Under the pieces are notes generated by a model, which was not told where the DNA came from, did no database searches, and saw only the letters and a program-made list of their open reading frames with translations. The translations under genes were made by a program, and so were the position numbers. Below, piece by piece: positions 6,849-13,154 of a stretch of 13,154 nt of DNA. Each line of letters begins with the position of its first letter. Position 1 is the stretch's first letter. Origin of the DNA: an uncultured Acidimicrobiales bacterium (GTDB lineage Bacteria; Actinomycetota; Acidimicrobiia; Acidimicrobiales; Aldehydirespiratoraceae). The stretch is taken from assembly GCA_938091985.1 (NCBI GenBank), contig CALKOE010000313.1:1-13154 (forward strand), written 5' to 3'.

Positions 6849-7592
6849 TCAGCGGTACTGATCGAAGTCGAAGTCTGGCAGCGACTGAAAGGCCCGCCGC
6901 AGAGCCTCGCCCCAGCCTTCGGAAAGCGAGGAGAAGTAGTCATCGGTTGCCTCGATTCGGCGGATCGGTCGCGCCTCGAGCGAATCGGTCTCGTAGACGG
7001 AGAAGTCGATCGGCGCGCCGACCGAGAGATTCGCCTTGATCGTCGAGTCGAACGAGACCAGCAGCAGCTTCATCGCATCTTCGTAGGACATGGTCGGGTC
7101 GTAGGCCCGCAGGAGGATCGGGCGGCCATATTTCGTCTCGCCGATCTGCATGAACGGCGTGTCGGCCCCCGCCTCGATGAAGTTCCCCTCGGGATAGATC
7201 AGGAACAGTCGAGGCGGCATGCCGGCGATCTGCCCACCCACGATGAGTGTGGCGTTGAACTTGGATTCCGCCTGCTGCCCGCCCTCGAGGTGCCGAGCAA
7301 TCGTGTCACGCACGAGTGCTCCGATGAGCTCGGCGACCTGAAACATGGTGGGCACTTCGAGGATCGACGGCGACCGCTCCTCGGGCACCTTGGTCCGCTC
7401 GTCGAGCAGGCTGACCACCGACTGCGTCGTGCCGAGGTTGCCGGCGCTCATCACTGTGATCACGCGCTCGCCAGGCACCGACCACTGGTGCATCTTGCGA
7501 AAGACCGAGATGTTGTCGACGCCGGAATTGGTCCGGGTGTCGGACATGAAGACAAGCCCACAATCGAGCTGCATACCCACGCAATACGTCAT
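6849..7592 (-). CDS. anbu: Anbu proteasome-like peptidase (ancestral beta subunit, COG3484)
   Basis: The 247-aa product is an Anbu-type Ntn hydrolase, related to proteasome beta subunits and HslV. It begins MTYCVGM: removal of Met would expose the nucleophile Thr, so the ATG at 7592 is essentially fixed. SDTRT supplies D18 and FRKM supplies K33 (precursor numbering), completing the Thr/Asp/Lys site. SAGNLG (49-54) is the family glycine loop. Length fits the family. Anbu proteins form open, helical-type rings without a known unfoldase partner, and their substrate is unknown. Its neighbours ATP-grasp, alpha-E and two transglutaminase-like proteins are the known Anbu gene set. The start has no Shine-Dalgarno of its own and overlaps the last micro-ORF stop of a 17-bp repeat ladder (ATGA), so translation probably depends on re-initiation. 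Confidence 0.94.
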   Translation of the reverse strand: MTYCVGMQLDCGLVFMSDTRTNSGVDNISVFRKMHQWSVPGERVITVMSAGNLGTTQSVVSLLDERTKVPEERSPSILEVPTMFQVAELIGALVRDTIARHLEGGQQAESKFNATLIVGGQIAGMPPRLFLIYPEGNFIEAGADTPFMQIGETKYGRPILLRAYDPTMSYEDAMKLLLVSFDSTIKANLSVGAPIDFSVYETDSLEARPIRRIEATDDYFSSLSEGWGEALRRAFQSLPDFDFDQYR

Positions 7593-7637
7593 TGCTTGCC
7601 CAACATCACTGCTTGCCCAACATCACTGCTCGCCCAA
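7587..7637 (-). repeat. Three tandem 17-bp repeats spanning the Anbu start codon
   Basis: On the minus strand the units are TTGGGCGAGCAGTGATG (7637-7621), TTGGGCAAGCAGTGATG (7620-7604) and TTGGGCAAGCAATGACG (7603-7587). The first two differ at one base and the third differs from the second at two. The third includes the Anbu ATG and most of its Thr codon. A partial, one-base-shorter copy (GGGCAGCAGTGATG, 7651-7638) lies in the end of the upstream transglutaminase gene. The pattern looks like duplication of the original gene junction by slippage. Confidence 0.92.
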
Positions 7638-7640
7638 CAT
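7589..7640 (-). promoter_or_regulatory. Ladder of three five-codon ORFs with overlapping stops and starts before Anbu
   Basis: The transglutaminase 1 stop (TGA, 7642-7640) overlaps an ATG at 7640. That ATG opens MLGEQ-stop (7640-7623), whose stop overlaps the ATG of MLGKQ-stop (7623-7606), whose stop overlaps the ATG of a second MLGKQ-stop (7606-7589). The last stop overlaps the Anbu ATG as ATGA. Only the first ATG has a good ribosome-binding site, GGAGG at 7654-7650, 9 nt upstream. Ribosomes would reach Anbu by repeated termination and re-initiation. The pattern is directly visible; its use in the cell is inferred. Confidence 0.7.
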
Positions 7641-8455
7641 CACTGCTGCCCTCCGCTTCCCGCCTGAACTTGGAGTTCGACCTCGAGTGTCTCTTCGCCC
7701 GCGCCGTAGGTCACCCCACGGATCGGCGCCGCGGCTCGATAGTCGAGTCCGGTAGCGACACGAACGTAGCGGTCGTCAGGTGAGATTCCATTGGACACAT
7801 CGAACCCCACCCATCCAAGCCCGTCGATCCACGCCTCGGCCCATGCATGTGAGGCGTCCTGCTCGACCGTGTTGGCGAGAAGGAGGTAGCCGCTCACGTA
7901 GCGAGCGCTGTAGCCCAGGTTTCGCGCCGCCGCGATGAAGATGTGGGCATGGTCTTGGCAGACCCCGGCGCCCGCGTCGATCGCGTCTTCTGCGGAGGAC
8001 GCCACATCCGACTCACCCGGCCGGTACGCAACGTCGTCGCGGATGCGTGACGACAGGCTGTGGAGCCGATTGACGTCGTCGGATTCATCTCGGACGAGAT
8101 CACAGAAGCGCCGCACCCCCTTGCCAACGACTGTGCGTTCGGTCGCGCGCAAGTAGAACCACAGCGCGGTGTGGCCAAGATGCTTGGTCGCGACGCCGGC
8201 AGTGTCGAGCGTGTCGACTTCACCCCGGGCCGTGATCGTGGTTTCGGTCGCACCAGGCGTGAGGCTCACGAGCTCGACCCGATTGCCATAGTGGTCATCA
8301 AACGAGAGTTCGTGCGCTCCACCATCGACGGTGATCTCCCACCCGACCACAGTTTGGGTGGTCTCGTCGCGCGGCCGGAGCCGCAGCTCCTGCAACCCAT
8401 ACCGCACGGGGCTGGCGTAGCGATACGTCGTGGTGTGGGAGATGTTGAGGCGCAT
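7640..8455 (-). CDS. Transglutaminase-like protein 1 with N-terminal Bact_transglu_N domain
   Basis: The 271-aa protein has the two-part build of COG1305 members. An N-terminal strand domain (Bact_transglu_N, PF08379) starts with MRLNISHTTTYRYASPV and contains ELRLRPRDE (23-31). A transglutaminase core carries C166 in GAGVCQDHAH, H203 in ASHAWAEAWI and D219 in VGFDVSNG, a complete Cys-His-Asp triad. Members are thought to act as cytosolic amide hydrolases or peptidases. It shares the core but not the N-terminal domain sequence with transglutaminase 2, so the two are likely distinct enzymes and not a recent duplication. It starts 2 nt after the alpha-E stop. Its last codons hold the ribosome-binding site for the micro-ORF ladder before Anbu. 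Confidence 0.94.
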   Translation of the reverse strand: MRLNISHTTTYRYASPVRYGLQELRLRPRDETTQTVVGWEITVDGGAHELSFDDHYGNRVELVSLTPGATETTITARGEVDTLDTAGVATKHLGHTALWFYLRATERTVVGKGVRRFCDLVRDESDDVNRLHSLSSRIRDDVAYRPGESDVASSAEDAIDAGAGVCQDHAHIFIAAARNLGYSARYVSGYLLLANTVEQDASHAWAEAWIDGLGWVGFDVSNGISPDDRYVRVATGLDYRAAAPIRGVTYGAGEETLEVELQVQAGSGGQQ

Positions 8456-8457
8456 CG

Positions 8458-9399
8458 TCAGGCCGTGAACCGGTAGTCGCGTTCAATCGCACCGCCGAGC
8501 GTGTTGGTCGCCTTGATGCAATCACCCAAGAACTCGTGGAGACCGTCTTCGAAGATCGAGCCGATGTCGCGCCCCGTCAACCGCAGGAGCAGGTCGTGTG
8601 ACAGCTCGTGGCATCGGTGGTGCTCGCCATAGTCGGCGGCGAGGTAGCCGAGGTTCTCGTCGATCTTGCGATAGCAGAACACCAGCGACCGTGGCAGCTG
8701 TTGGTCGAGGATGAGGAAGTCTGCGATCCCCATCGCGCTGGCGTCGCCGGCGCTGCGCCAGCGATAGGCACGCTGCGCAGATACGGATCGCAAGATGGTT
8801 TCCCACTGGACGTTGTCGAGCGAAGTACCGACGTACGACGCCGACGGCAAGAGTACGTAGTACTTCACGTCGAGAATGCGGGCGGTGTTGTCCGCTCGTT
8901 CCATGAACGTGCCGATACGAGCGAAGTTGTAGATGTCGTTGCGGAGCATGGTGCCGTGCAGGGCCCCGCGCACAAGGGCGCTCTCACGGCGAATCACCCC
9001 GAGCACATCGGGCAGTTCCCGGTCGAGCACCGGCCGCGCCAACGTGTCTCGCACCGTCAACCAGGTGTCGTTCGTTGCCTCCCAGACCTCTCGAGTGAGT
9101 GCAGTGCGAACTTCTCGGGCATTGGATCGGGCAGCCTCGACGACAGAGCGCACGCTCGACGGATTGGTTCGATCACGCAGCAGAAAGTCGATCACGTTTG
9201 CCTGCTCGAACCGATCGTGACGCTCGAGGAATGCGTCCTTTTGTCCGGCGGTCGTGACGACCGATTTCCATTCCTTCTCGACATCGTCGGAGCGCGTGAG
9301 CGCGATCCGCATCCCGGCCTCGATCAGGCGGGCCGTGTTTTCGCTGCGTTCGAGATGGCGAAACATCCAGTAGAGGCCGCCGGCGGTGCGTCCGAGCAT
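8458..9399 (-). CDS. Alpha-E domain protein (DUF403, COG2307)
   Basis: This 313-aa, largely helical protein belongs to the alpha-E family (DUF403). The N-terminal signature is GLYWMFRHLERSENTARLIE (8-27). A second copy of the key motif, ERADNTARILD (167-177), matches ERSENTARLIE (17-27), so the protein appears to be an internal duplication of a helical unit. No enzymatic activity is established. Alpha-E proteins are nearly always encoded beside, or fused to, circularly permuted ATP-grasp enzymes and are taken to be their partners. The ATG overlaps the ATP-grasp stop by one base (TGATG, 9401-9397), with GGAGG 4 nt upstream, so the two are translationally coupled and probably made in matched amounts. 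Confidence 0.93.
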   Translation of the reverse strand: MLGRTAGGLYWMFRHLERSENTARLIEAGMRIALTRSDDVEKEWKSVVTTAGQKDAFLERHDRFEQANVIDFLLRDRTNPSSVRSVVEAARSNAREVRTALTREVWEATNDTWLTVRDTLARPVLDRELPDVLGVIRRESALVRGALHGTMLRNDIYNFARIGTFMERADNTARILDVKYYVLLPSASYVGTSLDNVQWETILRSVSAQRAYRWRSAGDASAMGIADFLILDQQLPRSLVFCYRKIDENLGYLAADYGEHHRCHELSHDLLLRLTGRDIGSIFEDGLHEFLGDCIKATNTLGGAIERDYRFTA

Positions 9400-10826
9400 C
9401 AGTCCTCCATCACCCAGGTGTCCTTGGTGCCGCCGCCCTGGCTCGAGTTCACGACGAGCGACCCGCGCTTCATGGCCACACGGGTGAGGCCGCCAGGAGT
9501 GATCCGGATGTTGTTGGGCGCGACGAGGGCGAACGGCCGAAGATCGACGTGGCGCGGAGCGAGACCGTTGCGCGTCAGGATCGGCACGGTCGACAACGCG
9601 AGGGTCGGTTGGGCGATGTAGTTCGCTGGCTTGGCCTTCAGCTTGCGGGTGAAGCGCGCAATCTCACGCTTGCTGGCAGCGGGGCCCACGAGCATGCCGT
9701 AGCCACCCGAGCCGTGGACTTCCTTCACCACCAACTCGGCGAGGTGCTCGAGCACGTAGCCGAGCGAGTCGGGCTCGGAGCATCGCCACGTGGGCACGTT
9801 TTGCAGCAGCGGCTTCTCACCGGTGTAGAAGTCGATGATCTCCGGCATGTAGGAGTAGACGGCCTTGTCATCCGCGATGCCGGTGCCTGGTGCGTTGGCG
9901 ATCGTGATGCCCCCTGAGCGGTAGACATCCATCACCCCCGGCACTCCCAGCTGGGAGTCGGGCCGAAAGGTCAGCGGGTCGAGATAGGCGTCGTCGACAC
10001 GTCGGTAGAGCACGTCGATCGGCTCGGGACCCTCCGTGGTGCGCATTGCGACGCGGCCATCGACCACCGAGAGGTCGTGACCCTCGACGAGCTCGGCGCC
10101 CATCTGATCCGCGAGAAACGCATGCTCGAAATAGGCCGAGTTGTGGATGCCGGGAGTGAGAACGGCCACGACCGGGCGACCGACCGTTCCGTGTGGCGCG
10201 GCCGCCGCCAGCGACGTGCGCAGATCGCGGGGGTACTCAGCCACCGGGCGGACCCGACTCTTCACGAAGAGCTCGGGGAACATCTGCAGCATCGTCTCGC
10301 GGTTCTCGAGCATGTACGACACGCCGGAGGGTGTGCGCGCGTTGTCCTCCAACACGTAGAAGTCGTTGTCGTCGGTTCGCACCAGATCGGTCCCGACGAT
10401 GTGGGTGTAGACGCCCCCCGGCGGAGTGAACCCGATCATCTCGGGGAGGAACGCGTCGTTGTCGGCGATCACTCCGGTGGGAATCCGGCCGGCTCGCAGG
10501 ATCTCCTGGCGGTGGTAGATGTCGTGAAGAAACGCATTGATCGCGCGGACTCGTTGCTCGATCCCGCGCTCTATGCGGGCCCACTCGCGCGCCGCGATGA
10601 TGCGAGGCACGATGTCGAACGGGATCAGACGCTCGTCTCCCTCTTCACTGCCGTAGACGTTGAACGTGATGCCGGTCCGGCGAAACAGCGCCTCGGCATC
10701 TGCCGACTTCTTCAGGAGTCGTCTCGGGTCCTCCTGCGAGAACCACTCGTCGTAGTTGCGATAGGGACGTCGCAGCTCGGTTCCGTCGCCGTGCATCTCA
10801 TCGAAATAGCCCGGGCGAACGTCCAC
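9399..10826 (-). CDS. Circularly permuted type 2 ATP-grasp protein (COG2308), first gene of the Anbu operon
   Basis: With the start at GTG 10826 the protein has 475 aa, usual for this family (DUF404/DUF407). It opens with VDVRPGYFDEMHGDG. Family blocks are EDNARTPSGVSYMLENR (160-176), LTPGIHNSAYFEH (223-235), the glycine-rich VKEVHGSGGYGMLVGP (367-382), RHVDLRPF (425-432) and SSQGGGTKDTWV (461-472). ATP-grasp enzymes activate a carboxylate as acyl phosphate and join it to an amine or thiol. This branch is predicted to be an amide or peptide ligase; substrates are unknown. A longer reading from TTG 10874 was rejected because the extra 16 residues do not look like the family and would cover the TAGGTT box. 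The gene is divergent from the lipoprotein-like gene by 93 bp, and the operon promoter must lie there. Confidence 0.93.
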   Translation of the reverse strand: MDVRPGYFDEMHGDGTELRRPYRNYDEWFSQEDPRRLLKKSADAEALFRRTGITFNVYGSEEGDERLIPFDIVPRIIAAREWARIERGIEQRVRAINAFLHDIYHRQEILRAGRIPTGVIADNDAFLPEMIGFTPPGGVYTHIVGTDLVRTDDNDFYVLEDNARTPSGVSYMLENRETMLQMFPELFVKSRVRPVAEYPRDLRTSLAAAAPHGTVGRPVVAVLTPGIHNSAYFEHAFLADQMGAELVEGHDLSVVDGRVAMRTTEGPEPIDVLYRRVDDAYLDPLTFRPDSQLGVPGVMDVYRSGGITIANAPGTGIADDKAVYSYMPEIIDFYTGEKPLLQNVPTWRCSEPDSLGYVLEHLAELVVKEVHGSGGYGMLVGPAASKREIARFTRKLKAKPANYIAQPTLALSTVPILTRNGLAPRHVDLRPFALVAPNNIRITPGGLTRVAMKRGSLVVNSSQGGGTKDTWVMED

Positions 10827-10833
10827 GCCGTCG

Positions 10834-10839
10834 AACCTA
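10834..10839 (-). promoter_or_regulatory. Putative -10 box (TAGGTT) for the Anbu operon
   Basis: On the minus strand TAGGTT, an exact TANNNT match, lies 7 nt before the GTG at 10826, so the operon message could be leaderless. The same bases could instead be read as a weak ribosome-binding site (GGTAGG) on a longer message. No good -35 is seen 16-18 bp upstream. Confidence 0.4.
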
Positions 10840-10905
10840 CCCACTTCGCGGCACTCGGGTCCGGCCGGAAACAAAGCGGTAACGAAACCTGATCCGGGTG
10901 CCGTC

Positions 10906-10911
10906 TACCCT
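10906..10911 (+). promoter_or_regulatory. Putative -10 box (TACCCT) for the lipoprotein-like gene
   Basis: TACCCT fits TANNNT and is 8 nt before the ATG at 10920. There is no Shine-Dalgarno site between them. It is back-to-back with the Anbu operon promoter candidate, 66 bp away. Confidence 0.38.
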
Positions 10912-10919
10912 CGCGACGC

Positions 10920-12134
10920 ATGCGGCGCCTCGTGATCCTCTCTCTGGCGGTGTGCTTCTCGGCGGCCGCCTGCGCTGACGATGCCACTGTCGACGAAACC
11001 ACTGCGCAGCCCCAGCGCGTGGCCATCGAGATCGACATGGCCGTGACCCAGACCGAGGATCGGACCTGGGACTGGCACTCGAGCGGTTGGTGGGACGGCG
11101 AGATCTCGGCCGCGGTGCTCACCGAGGACGGCGAGCCGATATGGCACGAACGAGATGGACTTGTGACCCGTCTCGGTGTGATCGTCCCCGATCTCCTTAC
11201 GCCGTGGTCGCAGTTCGATCTGGCCACCTGGGGAACGATCGACCGAGCCGATCGCGACTTCTTCGAGCTCGGTTCCGTGGTGGAGGTGTGGGGTGTTCCG
11301 ACCATCGAGTCGCTGATCTCCTTGCGTGATCTGGTCGCCGCACAAGGTCCCGCCGACGGCACCGCCACCACGGTCATCGATGGCGCAGAGTTCTTGGGTG
11401 CCGTCGACGTGTTCGTCGCCAACCGTTCGCTCGTCGACTGCGCCGGGTCGACTGAGATCGAGACGACGGTGGTCGACGGTGTGATCACCGAGATGTCACT
11501 CGATATCGACACCGGCACCCACCTGCGCTCGGTGACCGTCACCTTCGCTCCGTGGGAAGGCGAGCTACCGCCGCCACCGGACGAGGCGGAGATCACGCGG
11601 GCGCGTCACCATCGGCGCGATGCCCCACGCCCGGCCCGACCGGCACTCGTGGCGTGTGATCATGAGGTCCAACAGGCCGTCGACTTCGACCGCGACGCTT
11701 GCCCCGCCCCCACCTCACGTCACAGCGGCTTCTTCTTCACGGTGATCGAACGTCACGCCGAATTCACGCCAGCCGCCCCGGCCCGGCTGTGGCTGAGTCT
11801 CGCCCGTCCGTTCGACTTCGATGAACTCCGTGAGCGCATCGCCGACCAGGGACTCGCCGTCACCGGACTCGCTGCGCAGGCCCCCATTCCCGCGGGCGGA
11901 GTGATGAACATGCACGGCATCGAGGTCGACGAGACTCCCGGCACCCAGGAAGAGTTCGACGCGCTGCTGACCGCAGAGATGCCACGGCCCTTCGTCGAAG
12001 GCGCGGCCGTGATCTCGTCGATCGCAGTCAACGGTACGTGGGGCGACATCGCCCGCTTGGCCTCCGATTGCGCAATCCACGACGCCGGCCACGGCAACGG
12101 CATTCCCGCACAAGCGGATCTCATCGACGACTGA
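10920..12134 (+). CDS. Putative two-domain secreted protein/lipoprotein of unknown function
   Basis: The 404-aa product begins with a signal peptide (MRRLVILSLAVCFSAAACAD). C18 follows AAA, a weak lipobox lacking the usual Leu at -3, so it could be a lipoprotein or a plainly secreted protein. Residues 30-215 form one strand-rich domain with many Trp and acidic residues, ending near GELPPPPDE. A Pro/Arg/His-rich stretch at about 225-245 separates it from a second domain of about 160 residues containing RLWLSLARPFDFDELRERI and three of the protein's cysteines. No family was recognised. A frame change in the linker was considered, but G/C at third positions continues in this frame and the other frames soon stop. 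It is divergent from the Anbu operon and may have nothing to do with it. Confidence 0.72.
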   Translation: MRRLVILSLAVCFSAAACADDATVDETTAQPQRVAIEIDMAVTQTEDRTWDWHSSGWWDGEISAAVLTEDGEPIWHERDGLVTRLGVIVPDLLTPWSQFDLATWGTIDRADRDFFELGSVVEVWGVPTIESLISLRDLVAAQGPADGTATTVIDGAEFLGAVDVFVANRSLVDCAGSTEIETTVVDGVITEMSLDIDTGTHLRSVTVTFAPWEGELPPPPDEAEITRARHHRRDAPRPARPALVACDHEVQQAVDFDRDACPAPTSRHSGFFFTVIERHAEFTPAAPARLWLSLARPFDFDELRERIADQGLAVTGLAAQAPIPAGGVMNMHGIEVDETPGTQEEFDALLTAEMPRPFVEGAAVISSIAVNGTWGDIARLASDCAIHDAGHGNGIPAQADLIDD

Positions 12135-12149
12135 ACGCCGAAGTTCTCC

Positions 12150-12165
12150 TCGCCGCGAGCGGCGA
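12150..12165 (+). terminator. GC-rich hairpin after the lipoprotein-like gene
   Basis: TCGCCGC (12150-12156) and GCGGCGA (12159-12165) are perfect inverted repeats and fold as a 6-bp stem with a CGAG tetraloop, 15 nt after the stop codon. A clear U tract is missing, as is common for actinobacterial terminators. It probably separates this gene from the MMPL gene. Confidence 0.5.
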
Positions 12166-12175
12166 TCCGTGATTG

Positions 12176-12181
12176 TATCAG
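12176..12181 (+). promoter_or_regulatory. Weak candidate -10 box (TATCAG) before the MMPL gene
   Basis: TATCAG followed by T lies 5 nt before the ATG at 12187, the same place as the box of the amidohydrolase gene. It deviates from TANNNT at the last base. No Shine-Dalgarno site is present. Confidence 0.25.
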
Positions 12182-12186
12182 TCGAT

Positions 12187-13154
12187 ATGAAATCGCTCTT
12201 CGACTTCTATGGCCGCTTCGTTGCCCGCCGACCCTGGCTGGCGCTCGCGCTCGTGGGGCTCTTCTCGGCTCTCGCAATCGTGGGATTCACCCTCACCGCC
12301 GATCAAGCAGACGAGAACGAGGCCTTCCTCCCCGATGGCAGCGAGTTGATCGCCGCCCAGAAGAAGCTGACGGCGAACTTTCCGCAGTCAGCGGGTCTCG
12401 AAGCCGTGCAGGTCGTCTTCCGCGGCGACGTGCTCACGCCCGCCGGACTGGCGGAAACCCGCCAGCTCACCGCATCGCTGGCGGGCGGAACCATGGCTCC
12501 CTTCGTGGTCGCCAATCCAGCGCCGACCTCACCCGGCCACCTGGTCTCCGTGCTGCTTGCCGCCGGCGGTGATCCGAGCACTGTGGATCTCGCGGCTGCC
12601 AGTCAGGCCGAGATCAACGGAGCGATCGACGCGGCGCGCAACAACCCCGACACCGCGGCGGTCGTACAGGCGCTCGACTCTCTCGTCGGCGAACGAGACG
12701 GCCAGACCGTCGGCGGCATCGGAGTCATCACCGTCAACAACGAGATCGATCCCGACGGGTTGATCGCGGCACAGCTCACCGCCGACGACCTCGTGGTCGC
12801 GACCGAACTCGAATCTCTCGACTCGGCCCGCACCATTTCGCTCGGCAAGACGGGCCAGGAGTCCGACGACTCGTCACAGTCATCGCTCGCGTTGTTGATG
12901 GGCATCGCGTTCCTGGTGATCGCGGCGCTGCTGGCGCTCTTCTACCGCCAGCTCAGCGATGTGCTCCTCAGCCTCGGCGGTCTGATCCTCACCATCGTGT
13001 GGGCGCTCGGCTTCCAGGGGCTCCTGGGCCCCGACGGCCTCGGCCTGATCGGTGCTCCCTCGGTGCTCGGCACGATGGTGCCGGTCATGATGATCGGCCT
13101 CTGTGTCGACTACGGCATCCAGGGCACGAGTCGCTATCGCGAGTCGGTCGAGGA
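12187..13154 (+). CDS. MMPL/RND-superfamily exporter, N-terminal part (cut by window edge)
   Basis: From ATG 12187 the frame stays open for 322 codons to the right edge. TM1 is at about 16-36 (PWLALALVGLFSALAIVGFTL), followed by a large extracytoplasmic domain at about 38-230. Three further hydrophobic segments lie near 234-253, 259-281 and 292-310. The last contains GLCVDYG (304-310), the GxxxDY motif of MMPL/RND transporters, whose Asp (D308) belongs to the proton relay. FLPDGSELIAAQKKL after TM1 is also typical. These proton-driven transporters move lipids, hopanoids or drugs out of the inner membrane; the substrate cannot be told. The second half, with the repeated loop and TM bundle, is outside the window. 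It follows the hairpin after the lipoprotein-like gene and probably has its own promoter. Confidence 0.9.
   Translation, partial: MKSLFDFYGRFVARRPWLALALVGLFSALAIVGFTLTADQADENEAFLPDGSELIAAQKKLTANFPQSAGLEAVQVVFRGDVLTPAGLAETRQLTASLAGGTMAPFVVANPAPTSPGHLVSVLLAAGGDPSTVDLAAASQAEINGAIDAARNNPDTAAVVQALDSLVGERDGQTVGGIGVITVNNEIDPDGLIAAQLTADDLVVATELESLDSARTISLGKTGQESDDSSQSSLALLMGIAFLVIAALLALFYRQLSDVLLSLGGLILTIVWALGFQGLLGPDGLGLIGAPSVLGTMVPVMMIGLCVDYGIQGTSRYRESVE

Noticed and set aside
7587..7651. Possible CRISPR or iteron array from the 17-bp repeats
   Set aside because: The repeats are directly adjacent without spacers and sit at a gene junction, so slippage duplication of a translation start is the better reading.
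6240..7667. 475-codon open frame on the plus strand
   Set aside because: It lies opposite transglutaminase 2 and Anbu, both with intact catalytic motifs. Long antisense frames are expected at this G/C content, and its sequence shows no recognisable domain.
8608..9621. Plus-strand open frame of 337 codons
   Set aside because: It is antisense to the alpha-E and ATP-grasp genes and shows no domain.
10077..10892. Plus-strand open frame of 271 codons
   Set aside because: It is antisense to the ATP-grasp gene, which has all family motifs.
10712..11596. Minus-strand open frame of 294 codons
   Set aside because: It covers the divergent promoter region and parts of two better-supported genes, and its Ser/Thr/Arg-rich composition is typical of a shadow frame.
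11580..11760. Possible frameshift in the lipoprotein-like gene
   Set aside because: Both other frames reach stops and give no better protein, while third-position G/C stays high in the present frame.

Overview
The window is a GC-rich, gene-dense stretch from an actinobacterium, probably of the Acidimicrobiia/Ilumatobacter type. That is inferred from the strong G/C bias at third codon positions, a Thr/Ser-rich exported protein, a DUF427 gene, and several genes that lack a Shine-Dalgarno site but carry a TANNNT box 5-8 nt before the start codon, as in leaderless transcripts. No RNA genes, insertion sequences or CRISPR arrays were seen, and no gap between genes exceeds about 180 bp.

Left part (1-3898). 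The 5' portion of phosphoenolpyruvate carboxylase (ppc, minus strand) runs off the left edge. It is divergent from a three-gene plus-strand set: an Amidohydro_2 metal hydrolase/decarboxylase, a crotonase-fold enoyl-CoA hydratase/isomerase relative and a GlcD-type FAD-linked oxidase. These look like small-molecule or acyl-CoA catabolism genes, but the substrate cannot be told. The oxidase converges on an SDR oxidoreductase. The 47-bp gap between them holds a 13-bp palindrome and two 10-bp direct repeats.

Middle part (3946-6000). Two minus-strand genes follow: the SDR and, upstream of it, a membrane-anchored protein with a Thr-rich stalk and a small NTF2-like outer domain. Each has a potential RNA hairpin at its translation start. 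A plus-strand DUF427 gene comes next.

Main system (6015-10826, minus strand). A tight five-gene operon is read in the order circularly permuted ATP-grasp (COG2308), alpha-E protein (COG2307), transglutaminase-like protein 1, Anbu proteasome-like protease (COG3484), transglutaminase-like protein 2. All junctions are 1-nt overlaps or gaps of a few bases, except the one before Anbu. This gene set is known from comparative genomics as the Anbu neighbourhood. It has been proposed to make and remove a peptide or amide modification, but its substrate is unknown. Just before Anbu there are three tandem 17-bp repeats. Each copy carries a stop-start overlap, so the leader reads as a ladder of three five-codon ORFs between the transglutaminase stop and the Anbu start. 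This is the most unusual structure in the window.

Right part (10920-13154). A two-domain secreted or lipoprotein-like protein of unknown function is divergent from the Anbu operon. After a likely hairpin terminator comes the first part of an MMPL/RND-superfamily exporter, cut by the right edge.
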